A stretch of DNA of 64,000 bases from Sphingobacterium sp. UBA5670 (lineage in GTDB: Bacteria > Bacteroidota > Bacteroidia > Sphingobacteriales > Sphingobacteriaceae). The notes below the pieces were generated by a model that saw only the letters and a program-made list of their open reading frames with translations, was not told where the DNA came from and did not search any database. Within the stretch, counting starts at the first letter, position 1. The number at the start of each line of letters is the position of its first letter. A program made the position numbers and the translations under genes. Below are positions 51,681 through 59,316 of the stretch, piece by piece. The stretch is taken from positions 226,096 to 290,095 of the forward strand of contig NZ_DIIM01000005.1 of NCBI RefSeq assembly GCF_002420705.1, written 5' to 3'.

Positions 51681-52475
51681 ATGGATGGAATCGATTATAG
51701 CCTCTTTAGCGGCTTTCGCTTATTGGACGTTATTGATATCATATTGGTAGCGATCATTATCTACTATATCTATAGTTTGATCAGAGGAACTATTGCCGTA
51801 AATATCCTGATTGGTGTTGCCCTGTTTTATGGCGTCTATATTGTTGTCAAGCAGATGCACATGCGTTTGCTGACCGAGATATTTGGTGGTTTTATATCCG
51901 TAGGGTCTATTGCATTGATTGTCGTCTTCCAACAGGAAATCAGGCGATTTTTGCTGCATGTTGGGAAGAATATCTCCATGAAGCGGAAAAAAGTTTTTTG
52001 GTCGTTTATTGGAAATAAGAAAGCTATACAAAAGGATTTAACAGAAGACTTGAAACCAGTTATCGAAGCGTGTAGAAGCATGTCGCGTACACGTACTGGG
52101 GCTTTATTGGTCTTCTCAAAATATTTTGATGAGGAATATTATCAGAGTAGTGGCGAGTATATCGATGCACATATTTCCAAGCGTTTGATTGAAAGTATCT
52201 TTCATAAAAATAGCCCTTTACACGATGGTGCTGTCGTTATTGTAGATTTTAAGATTATGACGGCTTCCTGTGTATTGCCATTGTCCGATAGCGAGGATTT
52301 ACCGTTGCAGTTCGGTCTCCGGCATCGTGCCGCAATTGGAGTGACGGAAATATCGGATGCGATAGCTGTTATTGTCTCCGAAGAAACTGGCGAAATATCT
52401 TTTGCGAAAGATGGAAACGTTAATATGAATGTTTCACCGGAAGAACTTGAACAATTGCTAAAAGATGAGCTATAA
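51681..52475 (+). CDS. cdaA: Diadenylate cyclase CdaA
   Basis: CdaA (264 residues) makes cyclic di-AMP from two ATP at the inner membrane. Three N-terminal helices (about residues 12-100; IDIILVAIIIYYIYSLIRG, ILIGVALFYGVYIVV, GSIALIVVFQQEIRRFL) precede the DAC domain. The active-site motifs NSPLHDGAVVIVDFKI (DGA, near residue 176) and LRHRAAIGVTE (RHR, near 213) are intact. Cyclic di-AMP controls potassium/osmolyte balance and wall homeostasis in other bacteria. No CdaR or GlmM gene is adjacent, unlike in Firmicutes. A bidirectional terminator follows. Confidence 0.95.
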   Translation: MDGIDYSLFSGFRLLDVIDIILVAIIIYYIYSLIRGTIAVNILIGVALFYGVYIVVKQMHMRLLTEIFGGFISVGSIALIVVFQQEIRRFLLHVGKNISMKRKKVFWSFIGNKKAIQKDLTEDLKPVIEACRSMSRTRTGALLVFSKYFDEEYYQSSGEYIDAHISKRLIESIFHKNSPLHDGAVVIVDFKIMTASCVLPLSDSEDLPLQFGLRHRAAIGVTEISDAIAVIVSEETGEISFAKDGNVNMNVSPEELEQLLKDEL

Positions 52476-52562
52476 AAAGAGGGTGTCTAAAAAGTAAGAT
52501 TAAACTTTCTGAGAATTGGATATTTGAAAAGTTCCCGTATAGGTATACGTTAAAATGTCGAG

Positions 52563-52603
52563 AAAAACGGGGCTATCCAACCTTTTTGGATAGCCCCGTT
52601 TTT
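52563..52603. terminator. Bidirectional terminator between cdaA and the DUF2911 gene
   Basis: Perfect 18-bp stem, 52563-52580 with 52586-52603 (core ACGGGGCTATCC), with a 5-nt loop between convergent genes. It is nearly the same sequence as the terminator at 6043. Confidence 0.88.
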
Positions 52604-52616
52604 ATGTTTAGATAGT

Positions 52617-53462
52617 CTATTTTTTTGCGGCGTTGATCACTTGTGTATTTAATTTGATGTATTCACCATTTTTATCTGCTGTGGCAACTTCAAGACCTTT
52701 CGTTGCTGTTTCTATTGCGCCTTTTTTATCGCCAGCTTTTAATTGCGCTTTTGCTTTCCAGTAAAGGACGTGAGCAGCTTTGGGTTGTGCTTTGGCCGCT
52801 TCGTCAAACCAGTTAAGGGCTTTGTTCAGATCTAAATTATTATTAAAGTAATATTGAGCTGCGGCAAAATAAGGTTTTTTCTCTCCTTTCATCGCTTCAT
52901 CAATAGAAGCTAATATTTTAGCCTGCTGATTGACTTTTAGGTCAACCTTTACCGACGTTTTTTCCCAGGCAAGATTCAAGACAGCACCTGTAGGAGTAAC
53001 GTTGTCAAATGAGACTGTAAAAGTTTCCACCGGGCTTGTTAGGGCTTGAGGTTTAACATTGAAACGTAAGGCATCTTCGGTCTCCTTATAGGTATATGCA
53101 CCCCATTGTTTTGTGTTTTTACTGATGATGATGGTCCATTCAGATTTGTTTGGAATCGTGAAAAGAGCATAGGTTCCAGCAGAAAGCTTATGTCCATTTA
53201 AGGTAACATCACCTTCGAAGGTTAATGTGGTATTTGTATTTGCGCCTGTGCGCCATACTTCATTATAAGGAACAAGATCCCCAAAAATCTTACGACCGTT
53301 CATGCTCGGCCTGCTGTAATTAAGGGTTACGTTTTCAATACCTAATCCCTGCGTAACGGTTTGGGCACTGCTTGCTGCAGGAAGCTTAAGCTGAGCAAAG
53401 GATTCGTTGGCCGTAAACATCATTGTTGCGGCAATGGCAATTGCAAAAAGATTCTTTTTCAT
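52617..53462 (-). CDS. DUF2911 domain protein with C-terminal TPR-like helices
   Basis: The protein has 281 residues from MKKNLFAIAIAATMMFTANESFAQ, a signal peptide for export. The DUF2911 domain (about 25-175) shows LGIENVTLNYSRPSMNGRKIFGDLVPYNEVWRTGANTNTTLTFEGDVTLNGHKLSAGTYALFTIP and EWTIIISKNTKQWGAYTY. The C-terminal 90 residues are helical and tetratricopeptide-like (NNNLDLNKALNWFDEAAKAQPKAAHVLYWKAKAQLKAGDKKGAI). The family is abundant in Bacteroidota and lacks a known biochemical function. It is monocistronic, bounded by terminators on both sides. Confidence 0.88.
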   Translation of the reverse strand: MKKNLFAIAIAATMMFTANESFAQLKLPAASSAQTVTQGLGIENVTLNYSRPSMNGRKIFGDLVPYNEVWRTGANTNTTLTFEGDVTLNGHKLSAGTYALFTIPNKSEWTIIISKNTKQWGAYTYKETEDALRFNVKPQALTSPVETFTVSFDNVTPTGAVLNLAWEKTSVKVDLKVNQQAKILASIDEAMKGEKKPYFAAAQYYFNNNLDLNKALNWFDEAAKAQPKAAHVLYWKAKAQLKAGDKKGAIETATKGLEVATADKNGEYIKLNTQVINAAKK

Positions 53463-53641
53463 CTCTATCATTGTTTGTTTTATATTCAGTTTGACCAGCT
53501 TAATATGCCAATTATAAGCCCTTGATCCGGGATATGTTGTGCAAGAAAAATATAAAGCCTGATTAAAATAGTGCTATATCTACTAGCTGATGCGTAATAT
53601 GTTTGTGCTATAGCATCTATCTTCTAAAAATAGGAAGAATT

Positions 53642-53687
53642 TTAAGAAAAAAGGGCATCTATTTTTTTAGATGCCCTTTTTTCTTAA
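53642..53687 (-). terminator. Strong intrinsic terminator after the sugar MFS gene
   Basis: A perfect 20-bp stem (53642-53661 with 53668-53687, core AAGGGCATCTA) and a loop of six Ts lie 20 nt beyond the minus-strand transporter stop. Confidence 0.9.
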
Positions 53688-53706
53688 GCTGTAAAAGTTA
53701 TTTCTA

Positions 53707-54999
53707 TTAGTTCGTTTTACCAACTTTATGTCCTGCTATAGAGAAATACATAATGTATAGATATCCCGGAACCATTGCATATAGGAATGCATGTTGAAAA
53801 TCGATATGTAAATGATCTTTTAACAACCCATAAATCAAAGGCCAAACAGCTCCGCCGGCAATACCCATAATCATGATTGCTGATCCTGTTTTTGTGAATT
53901 TGCCAAGGCCTTTGATTCCTAGTGGGAATATCGCTGGCCACATGAGGGAATTGGCAATTCCTAATAGGGCAACAAATATAAAGGATGTTGTACCGGTCGT
54001 GAAAACAGAAATAACGGTGAATGTGATACCAATAATTGTGCAAATGCGCAGAGCCATTTGTTGTGATACAAATCGCGGAATAGAGATGATACCGATAATA
54101 TAACCGATCAACATACATGATAGAGTAAATGCCGTCGCATAGGTTGTGAAAAATGGATCAACTTTGAGTTCGCGCGCATAAACACCAATGATATCTCCTG
54201 CCATAACTTCAACGGCTACGCAGAAGAAAATTGCTAAGGCACCTAAGAATAAATGTGGATATTGAAAGATGGATGTTTTCTTTACTGCAACGATTCCGTT
54301 TTCTTCACTAGTTTCTTCTTCAGCGTCAACATCAACTTCAGGCAAGTGTGTGAACTTTAAGAAAATTGCGAAAGCAACAAAGATAATTGCAAGTGAGATA
54401 TACGGTGTGTGTACGCGTTGAAGAAGGTCGTCCAAGATCGCATTCTTTTGTACAAGATCAGTCGTTGCTTCTAATTTTGCGGTTACCTTTTGGGCGTCTT
54501 TTAAAAAGAGTGTTCCGAATAGGATAGGCACAATAATACCAGCAGATTTATTAAAAAATCCAGCGATAGAAATACGTTGTGCAGCGCTATCGATAGGGCC
54601 GATAATACTTAAATAGGGGTTAACGGCTGTTTGTAATAATGCCATCCCTGAACCTTGGATAAAGATTCCTGTTAAAAATAGGCCGTAACTTCTATTATCT
54701 GCTGCAGGAATAAAGATTAAAGATCCCAAACCTAATATAATAAGACTGACAACCAAACCATTTTGGAAGCCTATTTTTTTAATGATGACCGAGCTTGGTA
54801 GTGCCAAAAAGAAATAGGCAATGTAAGAAGCAAAGGTTACGAAGAAAGCCTGTAAATCAGTTTCGAGGTTACAAGCAATTTTTAAGAACGGAATTAAGGT
54901 TCCGTTTGCCCAGGTAATAAAACCGAGGATAAAAAATAAACCACAGCAGATGGCCATAGGGCGAAAGGCTGTTTTACCAACGTTAGGATTAGTGGTCAT
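53707..54999 (-). CDS. Sugar MFS transporter (FucP/GluP family)
   Basis: This is a 430-residue inner-membrane proton-coupled sugar porter with 12 hydrophobic helices. The opening FRPMAICCGLFFILGFITWANGTLIPFLKIACNLETDLQAFFVTFASYIAYFFLALPSSVIIKKIG is the signature of the glucose/galactose/fucose MFS family, and GSGMALLQTAVNPYLSIIGP near residue 120 is its second hallmark. A central cytoplasmic loop (residues about 215-235) is acidic. Members in Bacteroidota import glucose, galactose or GlcNAc (NagP); the substrate cannot be assigned here. It is monocistronic. Confidence 0.92.
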   Translation of the reverse strand: MTTNPNVGKTAFRPMAICCGLFFILGFITWANGTLIPFLKIACNLETDLQAFFVTFASYIAYFFLALPSSVIIKKIGFQNGLVVSLIILGLGSLIFIPAADNRSYGLFLTGIFIQGSGMALLQTAVNPYLSIIGPIDSAAQRISIAGFFNKSAGIIVPILFGTLFLKDAQKVTAKLEATTDLVQKNAILDDLLQRVHTPYISLAIIFVAFAIFLKFTHLPEVDVDAEEETSEENGIVAVKKTSIFQYPHLFLGALAIFFCVAVEVMAGDIIGVYARELKVDPFFTTYATAFTLSCMLIGYIIGIISIPRFVSQQMALRICTIIGITFTVISVFTTGTTSFIFVALLGIANSLMWPAIFPLGIKGLGKFTKTGSAIMIMGIAGGAVWPLIYGLLKDHLHIDFQHAFLYAMVPGYLYIMYFSIAGHKVGKTN

Positions 55000-55301
55000 G
55001 TTTTGTTTTATTATATTTAGTTAAGTTATCGTTCGAGGATTGATAAATCAGTAGATATAAGGAGAGAACAAACGATTGCGCTCTATATTTACTGATTTTT
55101 AGCGTATCCATCCTACAAGACTACTTAAATTTCTTGAATATTGGAAATAAATAAAGGCATATTTTTGGAGGATTTGGATAATTAATTGGCAAAAAAAATA
55201 AGGATAAATTGTGAAATTTATCCTTATTTGCTTATAAATGTTGTTGAATTTTAATTCGATGTTGTTGATAAATCGAGTTAGCATGAATCATACAATTCAT
55301 A
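55000..55301. other. Intergenic region between two minus-strand units
   Basis: This 302-base AT-rich stretch holds a terminator for the upstream minus-strand operon (55191-55229) and, presumably, the promoter of the sugar MFS gene, for which I see no exact consensus. No coding sequence is supported. Confidence 0.5.
55191..55229 (-). terminator. Intrinsic terminator of the kinase-DinB-thioesterase operon
   Basis: A perfect 15-bp AT-rich stem AAATAAGGATAAATT / AATTTATCCTTATTT with a four-base loop. On the minus strand it is followed by a run of eight Ts overlapping the stem base. Confidence 0.8.
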
Positions 55302-55727
55302 TTATTTTGGAACGATAGCTACTGTAAGTCTTGAGATACAATTTAATTTATTGAAACGATCATACATTTTTATTTCCCAAATGTGTGTGGATCGACCGAT
55401 ATGTATCGGACTACATTTTGCCGTGATGATTCCACTACTGACTGGGCGTATATGATTGGCATTCACTTCAAGGCCAACCCCCCTGTATTTGTCTGGATCA
55501 ACAACGAGATTGGATGCGATACTTCCCAATGACTCTGCCAGAACTACAGAAGCTCCACCATGTAAAATGCCATGTGGTTGTTTTACTTTATCTGTTACAG
55601 GCATAGTCGCTGTGATGGAGTTGTCATCTATTTCTGTCGCTTGAATCTCGAGGAGTCCTGATAGGTATTTATTGAAAAATACGTTTATTTCCTCAATGCT
55701 GTAATGCTGAAACCAAATTTTTGACAT
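55302..55727 (-). CDS. Hotdog-fold thioesterase (PaaI/MenI-like)
   Basis: This is a 141-residue cytosolic thioesterase of the PaaI/EntH/MenI group. The active-site pattern VKQPHGILHGGASVVLAESLGSIASNLVVDPDKYRGVGLEVNANHIRPV (residues 48-95) carries the HGG motif and the catalytic Glu (AESLG) expected of 1,4-dihydroxy-2-naphthoyl-CoA thioesterases. The menaquinone role is plausible but not proved by the motif alone. Its start overlaps the DinB gene by 35 bases, indicating coupled translation as the last gene of the operon. Confidence 0.9.
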   Translation of the reverse strand: MSKIWFQHYSIEEINVFFNKYLSGLLEIQATEIDDNSITATMPVTDKVKQPHGILHGGASVVLAESLGSIASNLVVDPDKYRGVGLEVNANHIRPVSSGIITAKCSPIHIGRSTHIWEIKMYDRFNKLNCISRLTVAIVPK

Positions 55728-56241
55728 CGTCTGAGTTTAAATAACGTTCCTGGATAATAATACGGTGATGATTAAGATGGCCCGCAATGACATACAATAA
55801 TGCCTTTACACTTATCAGTCGTTCAGATGCCATGCCCTTACGTTCCAATTCTGCGTCATTAAAACTATTGAAAAGCATCATATTGGCTTTGCGAAGAAAG
55901 GTGAATTCTTTGCTTAGACTTTCCAAGGTTCGGTCGTTGTAACGGGAATACTGAATGAGGTAGTCTTGGTCATATCCAGCGAGTTCTTTAAGGTCGTTAC
56001 GTGAAAAACGCAATGCACGGTAAGCCATAATACGTTCATTATCGATGACGTGGCCAACGACTTCTTTGATGGTCCACTTATCCTCGGCGTATTTAAAACT
56101 ACCTCGTTCTTCAGGAATCGTGTCCAGAAATGCTGGAAAGGAGAGCGCTTGTTCTTCTAGTGCATCAAACACGTTATCGACGACAGTCTCAATATAAGGT
56201 GCGTAAACTGCTGGATATTCGTCAGATTTGAGTGGCTTCAT
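55693..56241 (-). CDS. DinB family protein
   Basis: This is a 182-residue cytosolic four-helix-bundle protein of the DinB/YfiT superfamily. Putative metal-binding histidines are visible in WTIKEVVGHVIDNERIMAYRALRFSRND (near residue 55-60) and LLYVIAGHLNHHRIIIQERYL (near residues 153-158), the usual three-His arrangement. Superfamily members include metal-dependent thiol transferases (for example bacillithiol-S-transferases), so a low-molecular-weight thiol role is possible. It overlaps the histidine kinase start by 20 bases and the thioesterase gene by 35, so all three are translated from one message. Confidence 0.88.
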   Translation of the reverse strand: MKPLKSDEYPAVYAPYIETVVDNVFDALEEQALSFPAFLDTIPEERGSFKYAEDKWTIKEVVGHVIDNERIMAYRALRFSRNDLKELAGYDQDYLIQYSRYNDRTLESLSKEFTFLRKANMMLFNSFNDAELERKGMASERLISVKALLYVIAGHLNHHRIIIQERYLNSDDVKNLVSALQH

Positions 56242-57451
56242 ATTTTAAATTGCTTTTTAATATTATTCGAAATGTTGTTCCTTTACCTACTTCAGATTCC
56301 TTTACAAAGATTTGTCCTTGGTGATACCGTACCATTCTTTTTGTCAGACTAAGGCCAAGCCCCCAGCCTCTTTTTCTCGTTGTAAAACCAGGTTGGAAAA
56401 CAGATTCAAAATTAGATCTCGGAATTCCTTTACCCGTATCACTAATGTCTATAAAAATTTCTTCTTTCGCAATATTTTCTGAAATATTAACAGTTATCTT
56501 TCCTTCTGTGCCAATGGCATTTACGCCGTTTTTCAATAAATTTTCGATGATCCAATCGAATAATGGGATGTTGAGCTGTGCCTCAAGATGTGTGTCGCCT
56601 TTTAATTCGAAAGTAATTTTATTACTGGTTCGTATTCGAAAATAATCCATGTAATTTTTGATGACATCGTAGAGGTTATGATTGGTCAGTACGGGAGTAG
56701 ATCCTATTTTTGAAAAACGGTCAGCGACGATTTCAAGGCGCTTAATGTCGTTTTCCATCTCATTTAGGGTATCATCTTCTTCGGCATCAAATTTTATACG
56801 AATCAATTCGAGCCAACCCATCAACGACGAAATGGGCGTGCCTAATTGATGGGCCGCTTCTTTGGTTAGCCCCACCCAAACGAGATTTTGTTCAGATTTT
56901 CGGATGGAGTTGAAAACTGTATAAGCAATAATGAGAAAGAGTGCAATCAGCGATAACTGTACATAAGGAAACACCCTTAACTGTTGTAAAAACCAAGAAT
57001 CTTTATAGTAAACATGCCATTTTTGCCCATTTTCCAATTCCAACGTAATGGGCGGATGGCTTTTCTTCATAAACGCAAGTTGTTTTTGAAAATAAGCTGG
57101 GTCATAATCCAGATGTTTTGTAACAGAATCATTATGTCCAGGTTTGATATTTGTCTTTGTGGAATCAAGGTTACGCCAGAAAATAATGTCTTCTTTGTCG
57201 TCGGTAATAATTGCGGGTAAATTTAGACTGTCTCTTACGGCGTAAATAAATGTAATGAACTCATCATCAACGTCGGGCATGGTCATGATATTTTTAGTGC
57301 TCATGGCCCATACCTCAGCTTTTGAACGTTCGGCGTGAGCGAGATTTCGAACGAGGTAATTGGTGTAAACCAGAGAGGCGACAGCAATGATCGCTGCAAA
57401 GATAAGTAAGATAAATTTCCAGCGTTGCTGGCTAATCTGATAGGGTTTCAT
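56222..57451 (-). CDS. Membrane sensor histidine kinase
   Basis: This is a 409-residue kinase: helix 1 (about 12-33, FILLIFAAIIAVASLVYTNYLV), a periplasmic sensor region (about 35-158), and helix 2 (about 163-182, VQLSLIALFLIIAYTVF). The dimerisation/phosphoacceptor box EAAHQLGTPISSLMGWLELI has its His near residue 200. The ATPase domain has an N-box variant (ENLLKNGVNAI), the G1 box DISDTGKGIPR and the G2 box RGWGLGLSLTKRMV near 370. No response regulator gene lies beside it. It is the first gene of an operon with overlapping DinB and thioesterase genes, divergent from gltX. The signal sensed is unknown. Confidence 0.92.
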   Translation of the reverse strand: MKPYQISQQRWKFILLIFAAIIAVASLVYTNYLVRNLAHAERSKAEVWAMSTKNIMTMPDVDDEFITFIYAVRDSLNLPAIITDDKEDIIFWRNLDSTKTNIKPGHNDSVTKHLDYDPAYFQKQLAFMKKSHPPITLELENGQKWHVYYKDSWFLQQLRVFPYVQLSLIALFLIIAYTVFNSIRKSEQNLVWVGLTKEAAHQLGTPISSLMGWLELIRIKFDAEEDDTLNEMENDIKRLEIVADRFSKIGSTPVLTNHNLYDVIKNYMDYFRIRTSNKITFELKGDTHLEAQLNIPLFDWIIENLLKNGVNAIGTEGKITVNISENIAKEEIFIDISDTGKGIPRSNFESVFQPGFTTRKRGWGLGLSLTKRMVRYHQGQIFVKESEVGKGTTFRIILKSNLKYEATQI

Positions 57452-57572
57452 GATTCCGTATTCGTGTCCTTCATTTGCAAATTACTGAATAAATGTCTGT
57501 TTTCTGCACTTTTATTTCAATGAAGAAGTTATCGTGCCGCCCAAATCAAAAATTTTGTGGTAATTTTGCGGC

Positions 57573-59093
57573 ATGAGTTCAGAAAGAAAAGTAAGAGTGC
57601 GTTTTGCACCAAGCCCGACAGGTGGTCTTCACCTTGGTGGGGTACGTACAGCTTTGTTTAATTTTCTCTATGCGCGTCAGCATCAGGGAGATTTTATTTT
57701 ACGTGTCGAGGATACGGATCAAACTCGTTTTGTCCCTGGTGCTGAGGAATATATCAACGAATGTTTAGCATGGTGTGGTCTTTCCCCAGATGAAAGCCCA
57801 TTAAAAGGGGGCGAGTACGGACCTTACCGTCAAAGCGAGCGAAAACCATCTTACCGGAAATATGCTGAACAGCTGATCGCAAGTGGTTATGCTTATTATG
57901 CATTTGATACTGCGGAGGAATTGGATGAGCAACGTAAGTTGCAGCCTAATTTTCGCTACAGCCACGAAAATAGACTTCAATTGCGCAATTCATTGAGTCT
58001 ATCTGAGACTGAAACTCAACAATTATTGGATGCGGGGACTCCGCACACCATTCGTATAAAGATCCCTACCGATGAAACGGTCACATTCACGGATATGATC
58101 CGTGGAAAAGTTGCATTTGATACAAATCTTGTCGATGATAAGGTGCTTCTGAAGGCAGATGGTATGCCGACTTATCACCTTGCCGTGGTTGTTGATGATA
58201 AAGCGATGGAAATATCACATGTGTTCCGTGGTGAAGAATGGTTGCCTTCAGCGCCTATCCATATTTTATTGTGGGAATACCTAGGCTGGGGTGATAGCAT
58301 GCCAGGCTGGGCACACCTTCCGTTAATTCTTAAACCAGATGGAAATGGTAAATTAAGTAAGCGTGATGGCGATCGCTTGGGCTTCCCTGTTTATGCAATG
58401 AACTGGACCGATGCGAAATCTGGCGATACAACAAAAGGGTTCCGTGAGATGGGCTTCTTGCCTGAAGCTTTTGTCAATATGCTTGGGGTGTTGGGCTGGA
58501 ATGATGGAACTGAACAGGAACTTTTCTCTTTAGATGAATTAATCCAAAAATTTGGTGTTGACCGTATCAGTAAAGCTGGTGCAAAATTTGATTTTGAAAA
58601 AGCAAAATGGTTCAACCATGAATGGATCAAACGATCTTCAACAGAATCATTGTTACCGCAGATCAAAACAGTTTTGGAGCATCATCAAGTAGATGCTGAT
58701 GCCGCTTATGTGAGCAGGGTATTGGATGCGGTGAAAGAGCGTTTAACTTTTGTCGAAGACTTTTGGAGCCAGGCGTCGTTCTTCTTCTTACAGCCTGCAG
58801 AATATGATCTAAACGCAGTGAAGCCTAAATGGTCTGCTGAAAAAACTGCGTTTTTTGAGGATATAAATCAATCATTCGAAGGATTTGATACATGGAACGC
58901 TGCTGATTTGGAACCTTTCTTTAAAGATGCCATTCAGGCGTCAGGAATGAAGATGGGCGAGCTGATGATGCCTTTCCGCATTATGTTAGTCGGTGGGAAA
59001 TTTGGACCAGATGTATTTCAGATTGTTGAATTACTTGGTAAAAACGAGGTCATAGTGCGTGTGAAAAAAGCACTTAAAGAATTTGATGCTTAA
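57573..59093 (+). CDS. gltX: Glutamyl-tRNA synthetase
   Basis: GltX (506 residues) charges tRNA-Glu with glutamate. The class I HIGH-type motif is VRFAPSPTGGLHLGGVRTALFNFLYAR near residues 9-35, EDTDQTRFVPGAEEYI follows near 46, VVDDKAMEISHVFRGEEWLPSAPIHILL near 205, and the KMSKS-type motif GKLSKRDGDRLGFPV near 257. The C-terminal anticodon-binding helical domain ends VIVRVKKALKEFDA. Length and layout match the bacterial discriminating enzyme. TAATTTTG at 57561-57568 ends four bases before the ATG, so the message may be nearly leaderless, although no TTG lies at -33. Confidence 0.97.
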   Translation: MSSERKVRVRFAPSPTGGLHLGGVRTALFNFLYARQHQGDFILRVEDTDQTRFVPGAEEYINECLAWCGLSPDESPLKGGEYGPYRQSERKPSYRKYAEQLIASGYAYYAFDTAEELDEQRKLQPNFRYSHENRLQLRNSLSLSETETQQLLDAGTPHTIRIKIPTDETVTFTDMIRGKVAFDTNLVDDKVLLKADGMPTYHLAVVVDDKAMEISHVFRGEEWLPSAPIHILLWEYLGWGDSMPGWAHLPLILKPDGNGKLSKRDGDRLGFPVYAMNWTDAKSGDTTKGFREMGFLPEAFVNMLGVLGWNDGTEQELFSLDELIQKFGVDRISKAGAKFDFEKAKWFNHEWIKRSSTESLLPQIKTVLEHHQVDADAAYVSRVLDAVKERLTFVEDFWSQASFFFLQPAEYDLNAVKPKWSAEKTAFFEDINQSFEGFDTWNAADLEPFFKDAIQASGMKMGELMMPFRIMLVGGKFGPDVFQIVELLGKNEVIVRVKKALKEFDA

Positions 59094-59115
59094 ATAGATA
59101 AAGTACGAGATGCCG

Positions 59116-59157
59116 AAAAGGGGCTGTCTGCATTGATTTGCAAACAGCCCCTTTTTT
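59116..59157 (+). terminator. Intrinsic terminator after gltX
   Basis: Stem AAAAGGGGCTGT / ACAGCCCCTTTT (59116-59127 with 59144-59155) with an internal TGCA / TGCA pairing and a T run, 22 nt after the stop. Confidence 0.85.
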
Positions 59158-59316
59158 CTGAAAGATGCTGTTTTATTATTCGTGTTGTTTTTATTATTTC
59201 ATCAATGGGCACGCGATACGCGGTTTATTAGCCAAAAAGAATCTTCAATTCATTTTCATGGCTGTTGCTGCTCGCGGAATTATGAAGTTTGTCTATAGGC
59301 CGTTTAGCGACCTCAT

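Noticed and set aside
53726..54118. 130-codon minus-strand ORF in another frame of the sugar transporter gene
   Set aside because: It is rich in His, Tyr and Ser from frame-shifted membrane codons and has no independent start signal.
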